Below are positions 44,960 to 53,789 of a DNA stretch of 64,000 nucleotides, piece by piece. Below the pieces are notes generated by a model, which did not search any database, had not been told where the DNA came from, and saw nothing but the letters and a program-made list of their open reading frames with translations. Every line of letters starts with the position of its first letter. Position 1 is the first letter of the stretch. The translations under genes and the position numbers were made by a program. The DNA lies in NCBI GenBank assembly GCA_964605235.1, contig CAZSBB010000020.1, positions 1 through 64,000 of the forward strand, given 5' to 3'. The stretch is from CAZSBB01 sp964605235 (GTDB taxonomy: Bacteria > Planctomycetota > Phycisphaerae > Phycisphaerales > Phycisphaeraceae).

Positions 44960-46153
44960 ATGACCTTCCTACATGCGTGGGCTGACCACAGTGCCACGAA
45001 CCACCTGATTCCGATTGCCTTGGACCCCGCTGCGTTGATGGCGCAGGTGCTGGCGGCGACGCGCGCGGAGCGTCTGGTGCTGGGGCTGGGTGATCCCGCC
45101 AGCCCGCGCGGCGATGAGTTCTGGCAGCAGACCGGCCTGTCGCCGCAGGATTTGCGTTGTCTGCTGGCGCGCCGGGGCCCGGCCGTGGAATTGCTCGCCC
45201 AACTGCGGCAGCGGCCGACGGTGGTGGGGCACTGCACCAATGCGGCCCTGCCGTTGTGTGGTCAGCTCCTGGCGCTGCGGGCGGAGCATGATCCCGGGCA
45301 GCAGGTCATGTGGTGGCTGTTGCTGCAACGCCGGGAGGGCGCGTTCACGACGAACGAGCAGGCGGCGGCGCACTGGCTGTTGTGCGCCTGGCAGGCGTGC
45401 TTCAACGCGCCGTGGCAGGGGCACAACCGTTGGCGCCGGTTGGTGCTGGGGCAAGGCGGGCGCTTGCTCGCGGGCGATCCGTTGACGCAATTGGAACTCG
45501 CGGCCGCGCCGGGTGGGGAAGGCGTTGCGGCATTTCCCGCACAACTGTTTGCCGCCCTGGAGCAACGCTGGCCGGAGATGGCAGCCGGGCAGCGTCATGA
45601 TTTGATTTTGCCGTTCGCACATGAAACCACCTGGGCGTGCGTGCAATGCCATCCCGCCGGCGGCATCGAACCCGAACGCGGCTGGTTGGTGGAACTGCAC
45701 CCGCTGACGCACTGCCGCCTGCCGGCCCACGGCGTGATGGATGATCCGCGCATCGCACAGGCGCTGGCGTTCCTGCACGACCACTTCACCGGCAGCCCCA
45801 GCCTTAACCAACTGGCGCGGGCGGTCAAAGCCAGCCCCTACCATTTCCATCGGCTGTTCACCCGCGCAGTGGGCGTCAGTCCCAAGCAGTATGTGCTGCT
45901 CAAGCAACTGCAGGTGGCGCAGTGGCTGTTGCGCCACACCCCGCTGGGCGTGCGCGAAGTGGCGCAGCGCACCGGCTTTTCCAGTCATGGACACTTCACC
46001 ACCATGTTCCATCGCCTGCTGGGGCTGAGTCCTTCGACCTACCGCCTTCACGGCGCAGCCGCGGCGCAAGCGCCTGCCCCGAAATCCACCCGTACGGTCA
46101 AGACGAAACGGGCGGCAGCGCGTCCGCGCTCAGCCCTGGCGGCTGCACACTGA
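44960..46153 (+). CDS. AraC-family transcriptional regulator
   Basis: 397 residues. The C-terminal AraC/XylS double helix-turn-helix ('PSLNQLARAVKASPYHFHRL', 'GVREVAQRTGFSSHGHFTTM') occupies about residues 270-375. The first 260 residues are a ligand or sensor domain without a recognised family, rich in Ala, Leu and Arg. A basic tail ends the protein. The start at 44960 is chosen by its promoter and ribosome site; an in-frame extension to 43811 is excluded because it covers the opposite gene. Its 3' end overlaps the polyferredoxin gene by 56 bases. Confidence 0.85.
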   Translation: MTFLHAWADHSATNHLIPIALDPAALMAQVLAATRAERLVLGLGDPASPRGDEFWQQTGLSPQDLRCLLARRGPAVELLAQLRQRPTVVGHCTNAALPLCGQLLALRAEHDPGQQVMWWLLLQRREGAFTTNEQAAAHWLLCAWQACFNAPWQGHNRWRRLVLGQGGRLLAGDPLTQLELAAAPGGEGVAAFPAQLFAALEQRWPEMAAGQRHDLILPFAHETTWACVQCHPAGGIEPERGWLVELHPLTHCRLPAHGVMDDPRIAQALAFLHDHFTGSPSLNQLARAVKASPYHFHRLFTRAVGVSPKQYVLLKQLQVAQWLLRHTPLGVREVAQRTGFSSHGHFTTMFHRLLGLSPSTYRLHGAAAAQAPAPKSTRTVKTKRAAARPRSALAAAH

Positions 46154-46814
46154 TCGCCGGCGGGGCGGTCGGGCAGATCCATTCGCAAACCCCGCAGCCG
46201 GTGCAGCCGGCGCCCACGGCAATGACGCCCGCGTCATCCACACGCAAAGCCGTCGTGCCGATCGGGCAGTGCGAGACGCACAGTTGGCAATCCTGTCCTG
46301 CAGCGCCATCTGGTGCGGCATGGCGCAGACAGGTGGACTCATTCACCACCGCCAGCCCCATGCGAATCGCTTCCCGCGCGGTGGGCTGCAGCGCGCCGCT
46401 GGGACAGGCGGTCATGCAACTCAGGTCCGTGCAGATCACGCAGGGCGAAGTGCGGGCGTGAATGTATGGCCGACCCGCGCCGGGGCCATCCTCCTGCGGA
46501 GCGATCACGATGCAATGAGCGGGACAAGCCTCCACGCAATGGGCACAGCGGGTGCAGGTGTCCAGAAACGCCAACTCCGGCAATGCCCCCGGGGGACGCA
46601 GCAGCACCCGGGGCGGGCCGGCGGCGGCGGTGGCTTCCGGCGTCGGAACCGGGCCTGCCGGGGGAGGGGAAATCAGACTGCCGAACCGCGCGGACGCCGT
46701 TCGCGCTGCCGCTTCCATCTGATCCAGGCCCTTGAACAGGACTTTTCGGAAGAAATCGCGCCGGCTGGCCGATAACGAATCAGATTTTGGGTCCGGAGGA
46801 GGCATGGTTTTCAT
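46098..46814 (-). CDS. Polyferredoxin, NapG/MauM-like
   Basis: 238 residues. Four Cys clusters are visible: CTRCAHCVEACPAHC, CVICTDLSCMTACP, CQLCVSHCP and CTGCGVCEWICP, for several 4Fe-4S centres. The N-terminus carries SRRDFFRKV, a twin-arginine-like motif but without a following hydrophobic stretch, so export is doubtful. Such proteins pass electrons to membrane quinone or molybdenum enzymes in the NapG/MauM group. No partner oxidoreductase is adjacent. It converges on the AraC gene, overlapping by 56 bases. Confidence 0.85.
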   Translation of the reverse strand: MKTMPPPDPKSDSLSASRRDFFRKVLFKGLDQMEAAARTASARFGSLISPPPAGPVPTPEATAAAGPPRVLLRPPGALPELAFLDTCTRCAHCVEACPAHCIVIAPQEDGPGAGRPYIHARTSPCVICTDLSCMTACPSGALQPTAREAIRMGLAVVNESTCLRHAAPDGAAGQDCQLCVSHCPIGTTALRVDDAGVIAVGAGCTGCGVCEWICPTAPPAISVQPPGLSADALPPVSS

Positions 46815-46885
46815 GTTCTCAATGGGTCTGGACCGATGTTATCGCAAAGCAGGGCACCTTGGCCATGCACAATAGGGAGACGACC

Positions 46886-47551
46886 ATGTCCAGGTTAATG
46901 GTATTTGCGCTGGCGGTGATGTTGCTGCCCTTGGGCGGCTGTTTCGAACACATCGCCAGCATCAACAAGCACACTTTCAAGAGCACCCCCTTGCAGCCGA
47001 CGACCATCACGCTGGTGGATACGTCGACGCATGAGGAGTTCTGGAAGATGGACGTGCCCGTCTGCACCCGGCTGGTGATGGATTTCGACCGTCCGCCGGA
47101 AATGGAGAGCATTTACAACAACGTCAATCCCGCCAGCATTCTCAACTGGAAACTGCTGCCGCTGGACGGCAATGATCCGATTGACAAGGGCACCTGCTAT
47201 CTCTCGGGTTGCCGGCCGTTCCTGATGAAAGTCACCTATCGTGACTCGCCGGAGCTGCCCGATGCCGACCCCGGCATGCTGCGCAACTGCCCGGACTGCG
47301 TGCAGCGTCCGCACGCCACCGCCGCGATGCCCCAGGGCAAGTTTGCCGCCCCCGCCATGGCGGCAAGCCCCGCTCCCGCGCCGGCTCCGATGGCGGTGCA
47401 GGCCCCGGTGGTGCAGGCCGCCGCGGAGCCGATTCAGCAACCGGTCTGGCAGCCGGTCGCCCCCGCCCAGGGCTACCAGCAGGCCGCTGCCGCCAACTAC
47501 CAGCCTTTGCCGCGGGTGGAAGTGATCGAGCAGCCTCAGCTCAATTACTGA
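46886..47551 (+). CDS. Secreted lipoprotein with Pro/Ala-rich tail
   Basis: 221 residues from ATG 46886 (AGGGAG upstream). Signal peptide ends in lipobox L-G-G-C (Cys19). A globular part of about 130 residues ('LVDTSTHEEFWKMDVPVCTR', 'SILNWKLLPLDGNDPIDKGT') is followed by a low-complexity Ala/Pro/Gln tail. It contains several Cys residues ('TCYLSGCRPF', 'CPDCVQR'). Function unknown. The strong terminator just after shows it is a monocistronic unit. Confidence 0.75.
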   Translation: MSRLMVFALAVMLLPLGGCFEHIASINKHTFKSTPLQPTTITLVDTSTHEEFWKMDVPVCTRLVMDFDRPPEMESIYNNVNPASILNWKLLPLDGNDPIDKGTCYLSGCRPFLMKVTYRDSPELPDADPGMLRNCPDCVQRPHATAAMPQGKFAAPAMAASPAPAPAPMAVQAPVVQAAAEPIQQPVWQPVAPAQGYQQAAAANYQPLPRVEVIEQPQLNY

Positions 47552-47578
47552 ACCACTTGCTGACAACTTCTTCTTGGG

Positions 47579-47609
47579 ACACCGCAGCCTGGCGCTGCGG
47601 TGTTTTTTT
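47579..47609 (+). terminator. Rho-independent terminator of the lipoprotein gene
   Basis: Stem ACACCGCAG/CTGCGGTGT around CCTGGCG is followed by T-rich TTTTTTT. Confidence 0.85.
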
Positions 47610-47635
47610 ATGCCGCGGCCCCGCACCCAGGGCAC

Positions 47636-47679
47636 AAAAAAACGCGGGAAGTCGCCACAACCAACGACGACTTCCCGCG
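47636..47679 (-). terminator. Minus-strand terminator of the TPR-like gene
   Basis: Stem CGCGGGAAGTCG/CGACTTCCCGCG (47643-47654 and 47668-47679) is preceded by AAAAAAA on the plus strand, that is a U-run on the minus strand. It ends the minus-strand gene at 47728. Confidence 0.85.
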
Positions 47680-47727
47680 CACAGATTACCAGTGAGGCAC
47701 GAACCACCAGATGATAGCAAGCGGACG

Positions 47728-48288
47728 TCACGCTGTGCGATCCGACGCGGCCGGCGCCTCGCCGGGGATCCACACCGCGCCGGCATGCAGCCCCAGGTCC
47801 GGCGCGGGTGGATTGGCCAGACCCAGTGGCAGCAGCAGCCGCTGACGCCAGGACAGCGTTTGCCGCCAGCGGTTCACCGCGGTCTGCAGTTGCACCCAGG
47901 CTGCATGCTGCGGTTGTGGGTCTTGCTGGAGCGCATGGATGCCTTCGACCAGCTGGCCACACCGCAGCAGCGCCGCCGCGAAGTTGACCCGCAGTTCGAT
48001 GGGCGCGTCCGGCGCCGGGGCAAACGGGCCCTGGGGATACAGCATTTCCCGGAACAGTTTGAGCGCCAGTTCCGACTGGCCCAGCCGCAGGAGGCACACG
48101 CCGCGCGCCTGGCGCAACGCCGGCGTATTGCGGTTCGTGGTGTTGAGCAGGTTCAACGCGGCTTCCGGCTGAGCGCCCTGGAGCAATTGGGCCACCCGAC
48201 GCAGCAGGCCGGTTTCGCTGGTGTCGGATGATGCATGGCGCGCGGTGCGATCGAGCATGGGGGTATCAATGGCAGTGTTGACAGTCAT
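47728..48288 (-). CDS. TPR-like helical protein
   Basis: 186 residues from ATG 48286-48288 (GGAGA upstream). 'LLQGAQPEAALNLLNTTNRN' and 'GVCLLRLGQSELALKLFREM' have the length and pattern of tetratricopeptide helices; a short C-terminal domain follows. Likely a protein-interaction module. No partner is visible. The upstream 666 bases contain no solid gene. Confidence 0.6.
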   Translation of the reverse strand: MTVNTAIDTPMLDRTARHASSDTSETGLLRRVAQLLQGAQPEAALNLLNTTNRNTPALRQARGVCLLRLGQSELALKLFREMLYPQGPFAPAPDAPIELRVNFAAALLRCGQLVEGIHALQQDPQPQHAAWVQLQTAVNRWRQTLSWRQRLLLPLGLANPPAPDLGLHAGAVWIPGEAPAASDRTA

Positions 48289-48428
48289 AAGCGGGTCTCC
48301 CGCCGTCGACGCCGCAGGGGCGCACGGACGGCGCAAGCTGAATTCAGTGCGTGCAGGAACCGACAGGAGTCGACGACGCTGGTCGCCGACGGGGCGTGAG
48401 GTGAGGTGCTGGAGGTGCGGGCGCGCCG

Positions 48429-48770
48429 CTAGAGCAGCAGTCGACATTGCCAGCGCAGCAATGCGACGCAGCCCGTGCGGCGCAGGGCGCTTTGGCTGGC
48501 AAGATATCGACGCAGCAGACTCCCGGAGCACTCCGGCGGCGAGGTTGGCGTACACCAACCGGTTCGAGACCAGGAATGATGATTGGTATTCGCGTCCGGA
48601 CGCGCTGACCACGCGATGCAGTCCAACGCCGGTGCGACGGTCGCAACGGATGGCTTGCGCTGGGACGAAGGGCTGCAGAGTGGCGACGTGAGTGCCGTCC
48701 GGGGCAGAACCAGACCCAGCCACAGCAGCGGCGCCAACCAGCGCAAAATAGAGGGGTCACGCGGCATCAT
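48429..48770 (-). CDS. Possible small secreted protein, doubtful
   Basis: The gap 48289-48954 holds this open frame of about 113 residues beginning with a plausible signal peptide ('LRWLAPLLWLGLVLPRTALT'). The mature part is not conserved in type, and another minus frame over the same bases carries a Cys-rich segment ('VCCVDILPAKAPC', 'HCCAGNVDCCSSG'). Either one is spurious, or a frameshift splits one secreted Cys-rich gene. No family is recognised. The rest of the gap shows nothing recognised. Confidence 0.3.
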   Translation of the reverse strand: MMPRDPSILRWLAPLLWLGLVLPRTALTSPLCSPSSQRKPSVATVAPALDCIAWSARPDANTNHHSWSRTGWCTPTSPPECSGSLLRRYLASQSALRRTGCVALLRWQCRLLL

Positions 48771-48954
48771 GGTTTCGTCCACCGACCCGCATATCTTATC
48801 CAGGTATCGACCAGCGGCGGGGATGCGCTGGTGCTGGGTGCGGCGGAATAACCGCTTTCGCTACAATGCGCGCGTGAGGCTGACGCCTGCTGGTCACAAG
48901 CCCGGCCGGGGCGCAGCCCGTGCCCTTGGTCCCATTCCTGCTGGAAAGGCCCGC

Positions 48955-49677
48955 ATGTATCTGTTTCCCGCGATTGACCTTCGGGGCGGCAAAGTGGTGC
49001 GTCTGCTCAAAGGCGATTACGACCAGCAAACCACCTATGGCGACAGCCCGGTCGAGCAGGCGCGCCAGTTCGCCGATGCCGGCGCCACCTGGCTGCATGT
49101 GGTGGACCTCGACGGCGCCCGCAGCGGCTCGCCGGAGCATTTGACCGCCATCGCCGGGATTTGCCGCGCCACCAAGTTGCAGGTCGAAGTCGGCGGCGGC
49201 ATCCGCAACCGCACGACCATCGACCAGTTGCTCGACGCCGGCGTGCAGCGCGTCATCCTCGGCACCGCCGCGTTCCAGCAGTGGGACTGGTTCAAGGAGC
49301 AGGTCCACGACCCTGCATTGCATCAGCGGCTGGTGCTCGGGCTTGATGCGCGCCACGGCAAAGTCGCGCTGGCGGGTTGGGAAGAGCAGACCGAACACAG
49401 CGTGCTGGACATCGCCCGGCAGGTCAGCGCCTGGCCGCTGGGCGCCATCGTCTACACCGACATCGCCACCGACGGCACGATGCAGGGACCCAATGTGCCC
49501 GCGACGCTGGAGGTTGCCCAGGCCACGCAAGTGCCGGTGGTCGCCAGCGGCGGGGTGGGCACGCTCGAACACCTGCGGCAACTGCGCACGCTGCCGGTGC
49601 AGGGCGCCATCGTCGGCCGCGCGTTGTATGAGCGTGCATTTACGCTGGCCGAAGCGCTGGCGGTGCTGGAACGCTAG
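48955..49677 (+). CDS. hisA: HisA, ProFAR isomerase
   Basis: 240 residues from ATG 48955 (GAAAGG upstream). Asp8 in 'FPAIDLRGGKVVRLLKGDY' and 'IVYTDIATDGTMQGPN' (Asp about 130, Asp about 170 region) are the HisA catalytic blocks; 'EVGGGIRNRTTIDQLLDAG' and 'VVASGGVGTLEHL' hold the phosphates. It isomerises ProFAR in histidine synthesis. No other his gene is in the window. Its stop TAG shares the palindrome CTAG with the stop of the converging methyltransferase operon. Confidence 0.95.
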   Translation: MYLFPAIDLRGGKVVRLLKGDYDQQTTYGDSPVEQARQFADAGATWLHVVDLDGARSGSPEHLTAIAGICRATKLQVEVGGGIRNRTTIDQLLDAGVQRVILGTAAFQQWDWFKEQVHDPALHQRLVLGLDARHGKVALAGWEEQTEHSVLDIARQVSAWPLGAIVYTDIATDGTMQGPNVPATLEVAQATQVPVVASGGVGTLEHLRQLRTLPVQGAIVGRALYERAFTLAEALAVLER

Positions 49678-50780
49678 CGGCGGTACGCCTGCGCCTGTTC
49701 CAGCATCCGCAGCGCATCATCCTGCGTCGGGGTGTGGGTGTGGATGAACGTGCCTTCCGGGCCCACCGCCTCCAGCAACGGGAACACTTCCTCCGGTCGG
49801 GCATGCACGTGAATGCCTTTGCCGCCTTGCTTGATGCGGCGGAGCAGGTCATACCACTGCGGCGTGGCGGGGCCGGCTTTGCCCGCGCCCGGCGTCCATT
49901 GGATGGCGTGCAGTTCGTCGATTTCCAGCAGCGCATCGACATGGCGGATGGCGTCCACCCCATCCAGGTGGTACAGGGCATAGTCCAGCCATTGGCACTG
50001 TGCCCGCAACGCCGGCTGCACGAACTGCCGGTACATCGCCACGGAAATCATGCAGGAAAAATCGCACTGCAACTTGGCGGTGCGCCCGGGCCCCCAGATG
50101 CGAAAGGCCGCAAATGCGTTGCCGCCGTCGGCATCGACCAGCGGCGCCCGCAGCTGATCGAACGCGGCGAAATAAGCGTCATTGATTTCCCAGAGCCGAT
50201 CCAGCACCCACTCCGGGCGCTCCACCAGATCGGTCAGCAGGATGATGCTGTCACGCAGCGCCGCCAGCGTGTCGATGTTTTCAATCAGGTCGGGAATGCC
50301 CACCAGAAAACGCCCGTTGGCTTGCGCTGCCCCCAGGTCGATCAGCCGCTGGTGCCAGGCGTAAGCTTCATTGTTTTCCGAATCGAAGCGGATGCCGGTG
50401 CATTGCTCCGGATCCAGAATATTCGGCTCATACCAGACGGTGTGGGGGTCGAAATTCGCCTGCGCCCCGAGCATGATGCCCAGGCTGCCCGGGCCGATCT
50501 GGGTGTCGAAGTAGGGAAACGCTTCCCCGCCGAAGAACTTGTGCGACAGGTCGTGCAGCGCCGCCGCCCAGCGATACTCGGGGTCGAGCCACTTCATCCG
50601 CGCGTCGGCGGGAACCGTCGGCCTGGGCCAGTCTTCCCACGGCTGATCCGCCGGGGCGGTCACGCACAGCGCCAGGCTTTCCCGGTTCCACCACTTGAGC
50701 AGATTCTGCCGGGCTTGCCGCCAGTCCGGCTTCCACGCCAGCGTGGTGGGCGCCAGCTCAATCAGGGCTTCAGTTTTCAT
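49674..50780 (-). CDS. URO-D-fold methyltransferase-like protein, type YHLDG
   Basis: 368 residues from ATG 50778-50780. The fold is that of uroporphyrinogen decarboxylase/MtaA-type corrinoid:thiol methyltransferases. Signature: 'YALYHLDGVDAIRHVDAL' and 'AIQWTPGAGKAGP'. The same layout recurs in the genes at 51771 and 53786, so they form one subfamily. The MtaA zinc motif His-x-Cys is not seen. It is the last gene of the operon; it overlaps the upstream gene by 11 bases and its stop codon overlaps that of hisA, leaving no room for a terminator. Substrate unknown. Confidence 0.75.
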   Translation of the reverse strand: MKTEALIELAPTTLAWKPDWRQARQNLLKWWNRESLALCVTAPADQPWEDWPRPTVPADARMKWLDPEYRWAAALHDLSHKFFGGEAFPYFDTQIGPGSLGIMLGAQANFDPHTVWYEPNILDPEQCTGIRFDSENNEAYAWHQRLIDLGAAQANGRFLVGIPDLIENIDTLAALRDSIILLTDLVERPEWVLDRLWEINDAYFAAFDQLRAPLVDADGGNAFAAFRIWGPGRTAKLQCDFSCMISVAMYRQFVQPALRAQCQWLDYALYHLDGVDAIRHVDALLEIDELHAIQWTPGAGKAGPATPQWYDLLRRIKQGGKGIHVHARPEEVFPLLEAVGPEGTFIHTHTPTQDDALRMLEQAQAYRR

Positions 50781-51756
50781 GACGAATGCCTTCCCGTTGC
50801 CAGATGGCGCGGATGAGCTCATAGCGCTCCAGCGCCATGCCGGTGTAAACACAATTGCTGGTGGAGAAAACGTAACCCGGGGCGCGCAGGCCGTGCGTCA
50901 GGGCGTAGCGGGTGGATTCCGCGCACTGGGCATCGGTGCCGGTCTGCAGCAGGCCGCAGTTGACGTTGCCGCACAGCGCCACGCGGTCGCTGACCTGATC
51001 CACCAGTTGGGCGATGTCCACACCGCCCTGCGGGTCCAGCGAGTGCAGCGCGTGCGGATTGCCTTCCACCAGGCGATCGAGAATCGGCATGATGTTGCCG
51101 TCGGTGTGCTTGATGACGTAGAAGCCCATGTCGCGGTAGGCGCGGATCAGCCGATGCAGGTAGGGCGTGACGAAGCGATCGAACCAGTTGAGTGGCAAAA
51201 ACGGCCCGGAATTGAAGCAGTAATCGCTGCACAGGGCGAAGCCATCGAGTTGCCCATGACGCTGCAACTGCTCGGCGCGGGCGAGGGCATGGTCAAGCCG
51301 GCGCTGGGCGTCGCGTTCGACGGACTCGGGTTCCTCCAGCATGCGCAGGCTCAGTTCCTCCATCTGTTCGCCGTTGGGAATGCTGTAGGTCGCGTCCCCG
51401 TGCAGCATCAGGAAGAAGCGGTCGCCGCTGATTTCGCGCACCAGCTCGATCAGGCGGAGGGTTTCGTCCAGGTCGCTGGGATTGGGATGCAGCAGAATGG
51501 CGTCATGCTGGTAACGCTCGGCGGTGTCCACATAAAGCTGCGCCATGTCGCGGCGTTGCAGGGCGCGCTCGGCGTCGCTCATCTGCATCCACTGGTGGAA
51601 CGACCGATGGTGCGGATGCACCTTGCCGAAGGCTTCCATGGTCAGGAAAAACACCAGCTCGAAATGCGGCACCCGCCCCGGCAGCGGTTTGCGCTCCAGA
51701 GCGCAGCGGAAATAGTCACGAGGAGTCAAGTGCGATAACCGTGCCGTGGACATCAT
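50770..51756 (-). CDS. URO-D-fold protein, type HTDGN
   Basis: 328 residues (start 51756 or the Met at 51753). The TIM-barrel core includes 'MGFYVIKHTDGNIMPILDRL', 'LDPQGGVDIAQLVDQVSDRV' and 'ALCGNVNCGLLQTGT'. The HTDG motif replaces the His-x-Cys of MtaA. URO-D-like proteins of this form are common in methyl-transfer clusters of anaerobes and planctomycetes; whether they bind a corrinoid protein or a methylated substrate is inferred. Fourteen bases separate it from the upstream gene. Confidence 0.8.
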   Translation of the reverse strand: MMSTARLSHLTPRDYFRCALERKPLPGRVPHFELVFFLTMEAFGKVHPHHRSFHQWMQMSDAERALQRRDMAQLYVDTAERYQHDAILLHPNPSDLDETLRLIELVREISGDRFFLMLHGDATYSIPNGEQMEELSLRMLEEPESVERDAQRRLDHALARAEQLQRHGQLDGFALCSDYCFNSGPFLPLNWFDRFVTPYLHRLIRAYRDMGFYVIKHTDGNIMPILDRLVEGNPHALHSLDPQGGVDIAQLVDQVSDRVALCGNVNCGLLQTGTDAQCAESTRYALTHGLRAPGYVFSTSNCVYTGMALERYELIRAIWQREGIRHEN

Positions 51757-51770
51757 TACACCTTCTCACT

Positions 51771-52868
51771 TCAGCGGCGCGTACCACAGCGCCGGCTATA
51801 TTCCCTGATGAACGCCTCGGCGCTGGCGACGTCGGCGAACGCTTCCCCCAGGTAAATCCACAGCCCGCGCGGGTCCAGTTGTTCCGCCACCGTCAGCGCG
51901 TCGGCGCAGCTCTCGGCGTTCACCTGGATCGCCTTGCCCGCGCGCTGGCAGCGCTGGTATACGTCTATCCAGCGCGCGGCCGGGCCGTTGCCCGCGCCGT
52001 ACACCCATTGCACCGCATTAAGCTGGGGCAACTCCAGCAGCAGGTCCAGATGCTGCAAAGCCTGCGGGCCATCGAGATGGAAAATGCTTCGCGCCAGCGG
52101 CTGCATCTCGTGCACGATGTCGGGGAGGATCAAATCCCGGGCGATCTGCGGCGACACCATGCACCAGAAATCGCACGACGGAATGTAGGCCGGCCCGTCG
52201 TGATACATCGGCGTCCAACTCGTGGAGCCGAAGCCCGCCTTCCGCACCTGCTGGTAACACTTGTTGAACGCCGCGACGAAACCCGTCGCCACATGCCGCC
52301 CGACGCGCTGGATCAACTGCGGATCATCCAGCAGGTCCAGACACAGCATCTGCGGGTCACGCAGTGCCGCGAGAATGTCATAGTTGCCGTGCAGGTCCGT
52401 CATGCCCACGAGATAGCGATTATCGTTGGCGGCAATCAGCAAGTCCGTGGTGCGCTCCATGGAGCGCCAGAACTCGTTGGTGAAATCCGGCTGCCGGGCG
52501 AGCACTTTTTCCCAGTCCGCCAGCTCATGGACGATCGGCTCGGACCAGGCGGTGGCGTCATCCAGATAGCCCAGCGGGGCGCCGTACAGCGTGGCGGAGA
52601 TTTCCGGGCCGACGTTGCACCAGACGCTGGGCAGATGGTCGCCGGCGTAGTCGGCGCTCTCAATGCGGGCGATAGCACACTCGACCTGGAACTGACTGTC
52701 GAGCCAGCGCTCCTTGGCGCTGGCGTGCTGCTTCACCGGCAGGCGACAGGGACGGGTGGGTTTGACGAAGGTGTGGATCAACGGCCGATCCAGCACTTCG
52801 CATTGCCACCAGGCTTCAAAACGCGCCAGCGTCTGCGCGGCATTCGGCTTGGTTTTCAGTTCGATCAT
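51771..52868 (-). CDS. URO-D-fold methyltransferase-like protein, type FHLDG
   Basis: 365 residues. Shares 'RPLIHTFVKP'-type N-terminus and 'IFHLDGPQALQHLDLLLELP' followed by 'AVQWVYGAGNGPAARW' with the genes at 49674 and 53786. A single barrel; no cofactor domain. It is separated by 27 bases from the homocysteine methyltransferase-like gene upstream. The role is likely a substrate-side methyltransferase or a demethylase subunit (inference). Confidence 0.75.
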   Translation of the reverse strand: MIELKTKPNAAQTLARFEAWWQCEVLDRPLIHTFVKPTRPCRLPVKQHASAKERWLDSQFQVECAIARIESADYAGDHLPSVWCNVGPEISATLYGAPLGYLDDATAWSEPIVHELADWEKVLARQPDFTNEFWRSMERTTDLLIAANDNRYLVGMTDLHGNYDILAALRDPQMLCLDLLDDPQLIQRVGRHVATGFVAAFNKCYQQVRKAGFGSTSWTPMYHDGPAYIPSCDFWCMVSPQIARDLILPDIVHEMQPLARSIFHLDGPQALQHLDLLLELPQLNAVQWVYGAGNGPAARWIDVYQRCQRAGKAIQVNAESCADALTVAEQLDPRGLWIYLGEAFADVASAEAFIREYSRRCGTRR

Positions 52869-52895
52869 CTCTGTGAACCCCGCAAAGACTGCCGA

Positions 52896-53789
52896 TCACT
52901 GCGCCTGACGCAGTGCCTGCGCCATGGCCGCCAGGTGCGCGGGGCTGGTGCCGCAGCAGCCGCCGATGATGCGCACGCCGATGTTCAGGAGCTTGGGCAC
53001 CAGCGCCGCCATTTCCGCGGGGCTGGCGGGATAGATGGTTTGGCCGTCGCGTTGGATGGGGCTGCCGGCGTTGGGCTGCAGGATCACCGGCAAGTCGCCC
53101 GCTGCCGCCACCAGTTGCTGCGCCAGCAGCAGGTAGTCCTCCAGCGACAGGCTCGAACCGCAGTTGGCGCCGATCACGCTGGCGCCGGCATCGCGCGCCG
53201 CCTGCACCGCGCCGGCCGGGTCCACGCCCATCATGGTGTGATAGGTCCCCCCAGCGCCGCCAAAGGCGAACGTGCCCAGCACCGGCCAATCCCCGACGGC
53301 GCGGGCAGCTGCAATAGCCAGCCGCATTTCGTCGGCGTCGGTCATCGTTTCCACGAGACAGGCGTCGGCGCCGCCGGCGTGCAGGGCGTGCGCTTGTTCC
53401 TGAAAGCTCTCGCGCACCTGATCCTGCGGCACGTCGCCATAGGGTTCCATCAGCCCCCCGAAAGGGCCCAATCCTGCGAGGACATAACCAGCGTCGCCGG
53501 CGGCCGCGCGGGCGACTTTCGCCGCCGCTTGGTTGAGCTCCGCGCAGCGTGATGCCAGCTCATGCCGCGCCAGCGACAGCGGGCTGGCGCCGAAGCTGTT
53601 GGTGGTGATCAGATCGCAGCCGGCGTCGCGGTAACGCTGGTGAATCGCCTGCACTTTGGCGGGTTCGTCAACGTTCCAGGTTTCGCCGCACCGGCCCTGT
53701 TCCAGGCCGGCGGCAAACAGTTGCGTTCCCATCGCGCCATCGCACAGCAGCGGACGCTGCGCCAACGTCTTGAGCAAGTCTCGGGTCAT
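52896..53789 (-). CDS. Homocysteine S-methyltransferase-like (MetH N-domain type)
   Basis: 297 residues from ATG 53787-53789, overlapping the previous stop (ATGA). 'LLCDGAMGTQLFAAGLEQG' (about 15-33), 'DLITTNSFGASPLSLARHEL', 'IGANCGSSL' and 'IIGGCCGTSPAHL' give the zinc-binding Cys residues (one plus CC pair) of the BHMT/MetH Hcy domain. Such proteins transfer a methyl group to homocysteine, giving methionine. It lacks the cobalamin and folate domains, so it would need a corrinoid or other methyl donor in trans. Placement inside the operon points to the methyl acceptor step. Confidence 0.88.
   Translation of the reverse strand: MTRDLLKTLAQRPLLCDGAMGTQLFAAGLEQGRCGETWNVDEPAKVQAIHQRYRDAGCDLITTNSFGASPLSLARHELASRCAELNQAAAKVARAAAGDAGYVLAGLGPFGGLMEPYGDVPQDQVRESFQEQAHALHAGGADACLVETMTDADEMRLAIAAARAVGDWPVLGTFAFGGAGGTYHTMMGVDPAGAVQAARDAGASVIGANCGSSLSLEDYLLLAQQLVAAAGDLPVILQPNAGSPIQRDGQTIYPASPAEMAALVPKLLNIGVRIIGGCCGTSPAHLAAMAQALRQAQ

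Noticed and set aside
51741..53552. Plus-strand frame of 603 residues opposite the methyltransferase genes
   Set aside because: Antisense to two genes with clear URO-D and Hcy motifs; no family pattern of its own.
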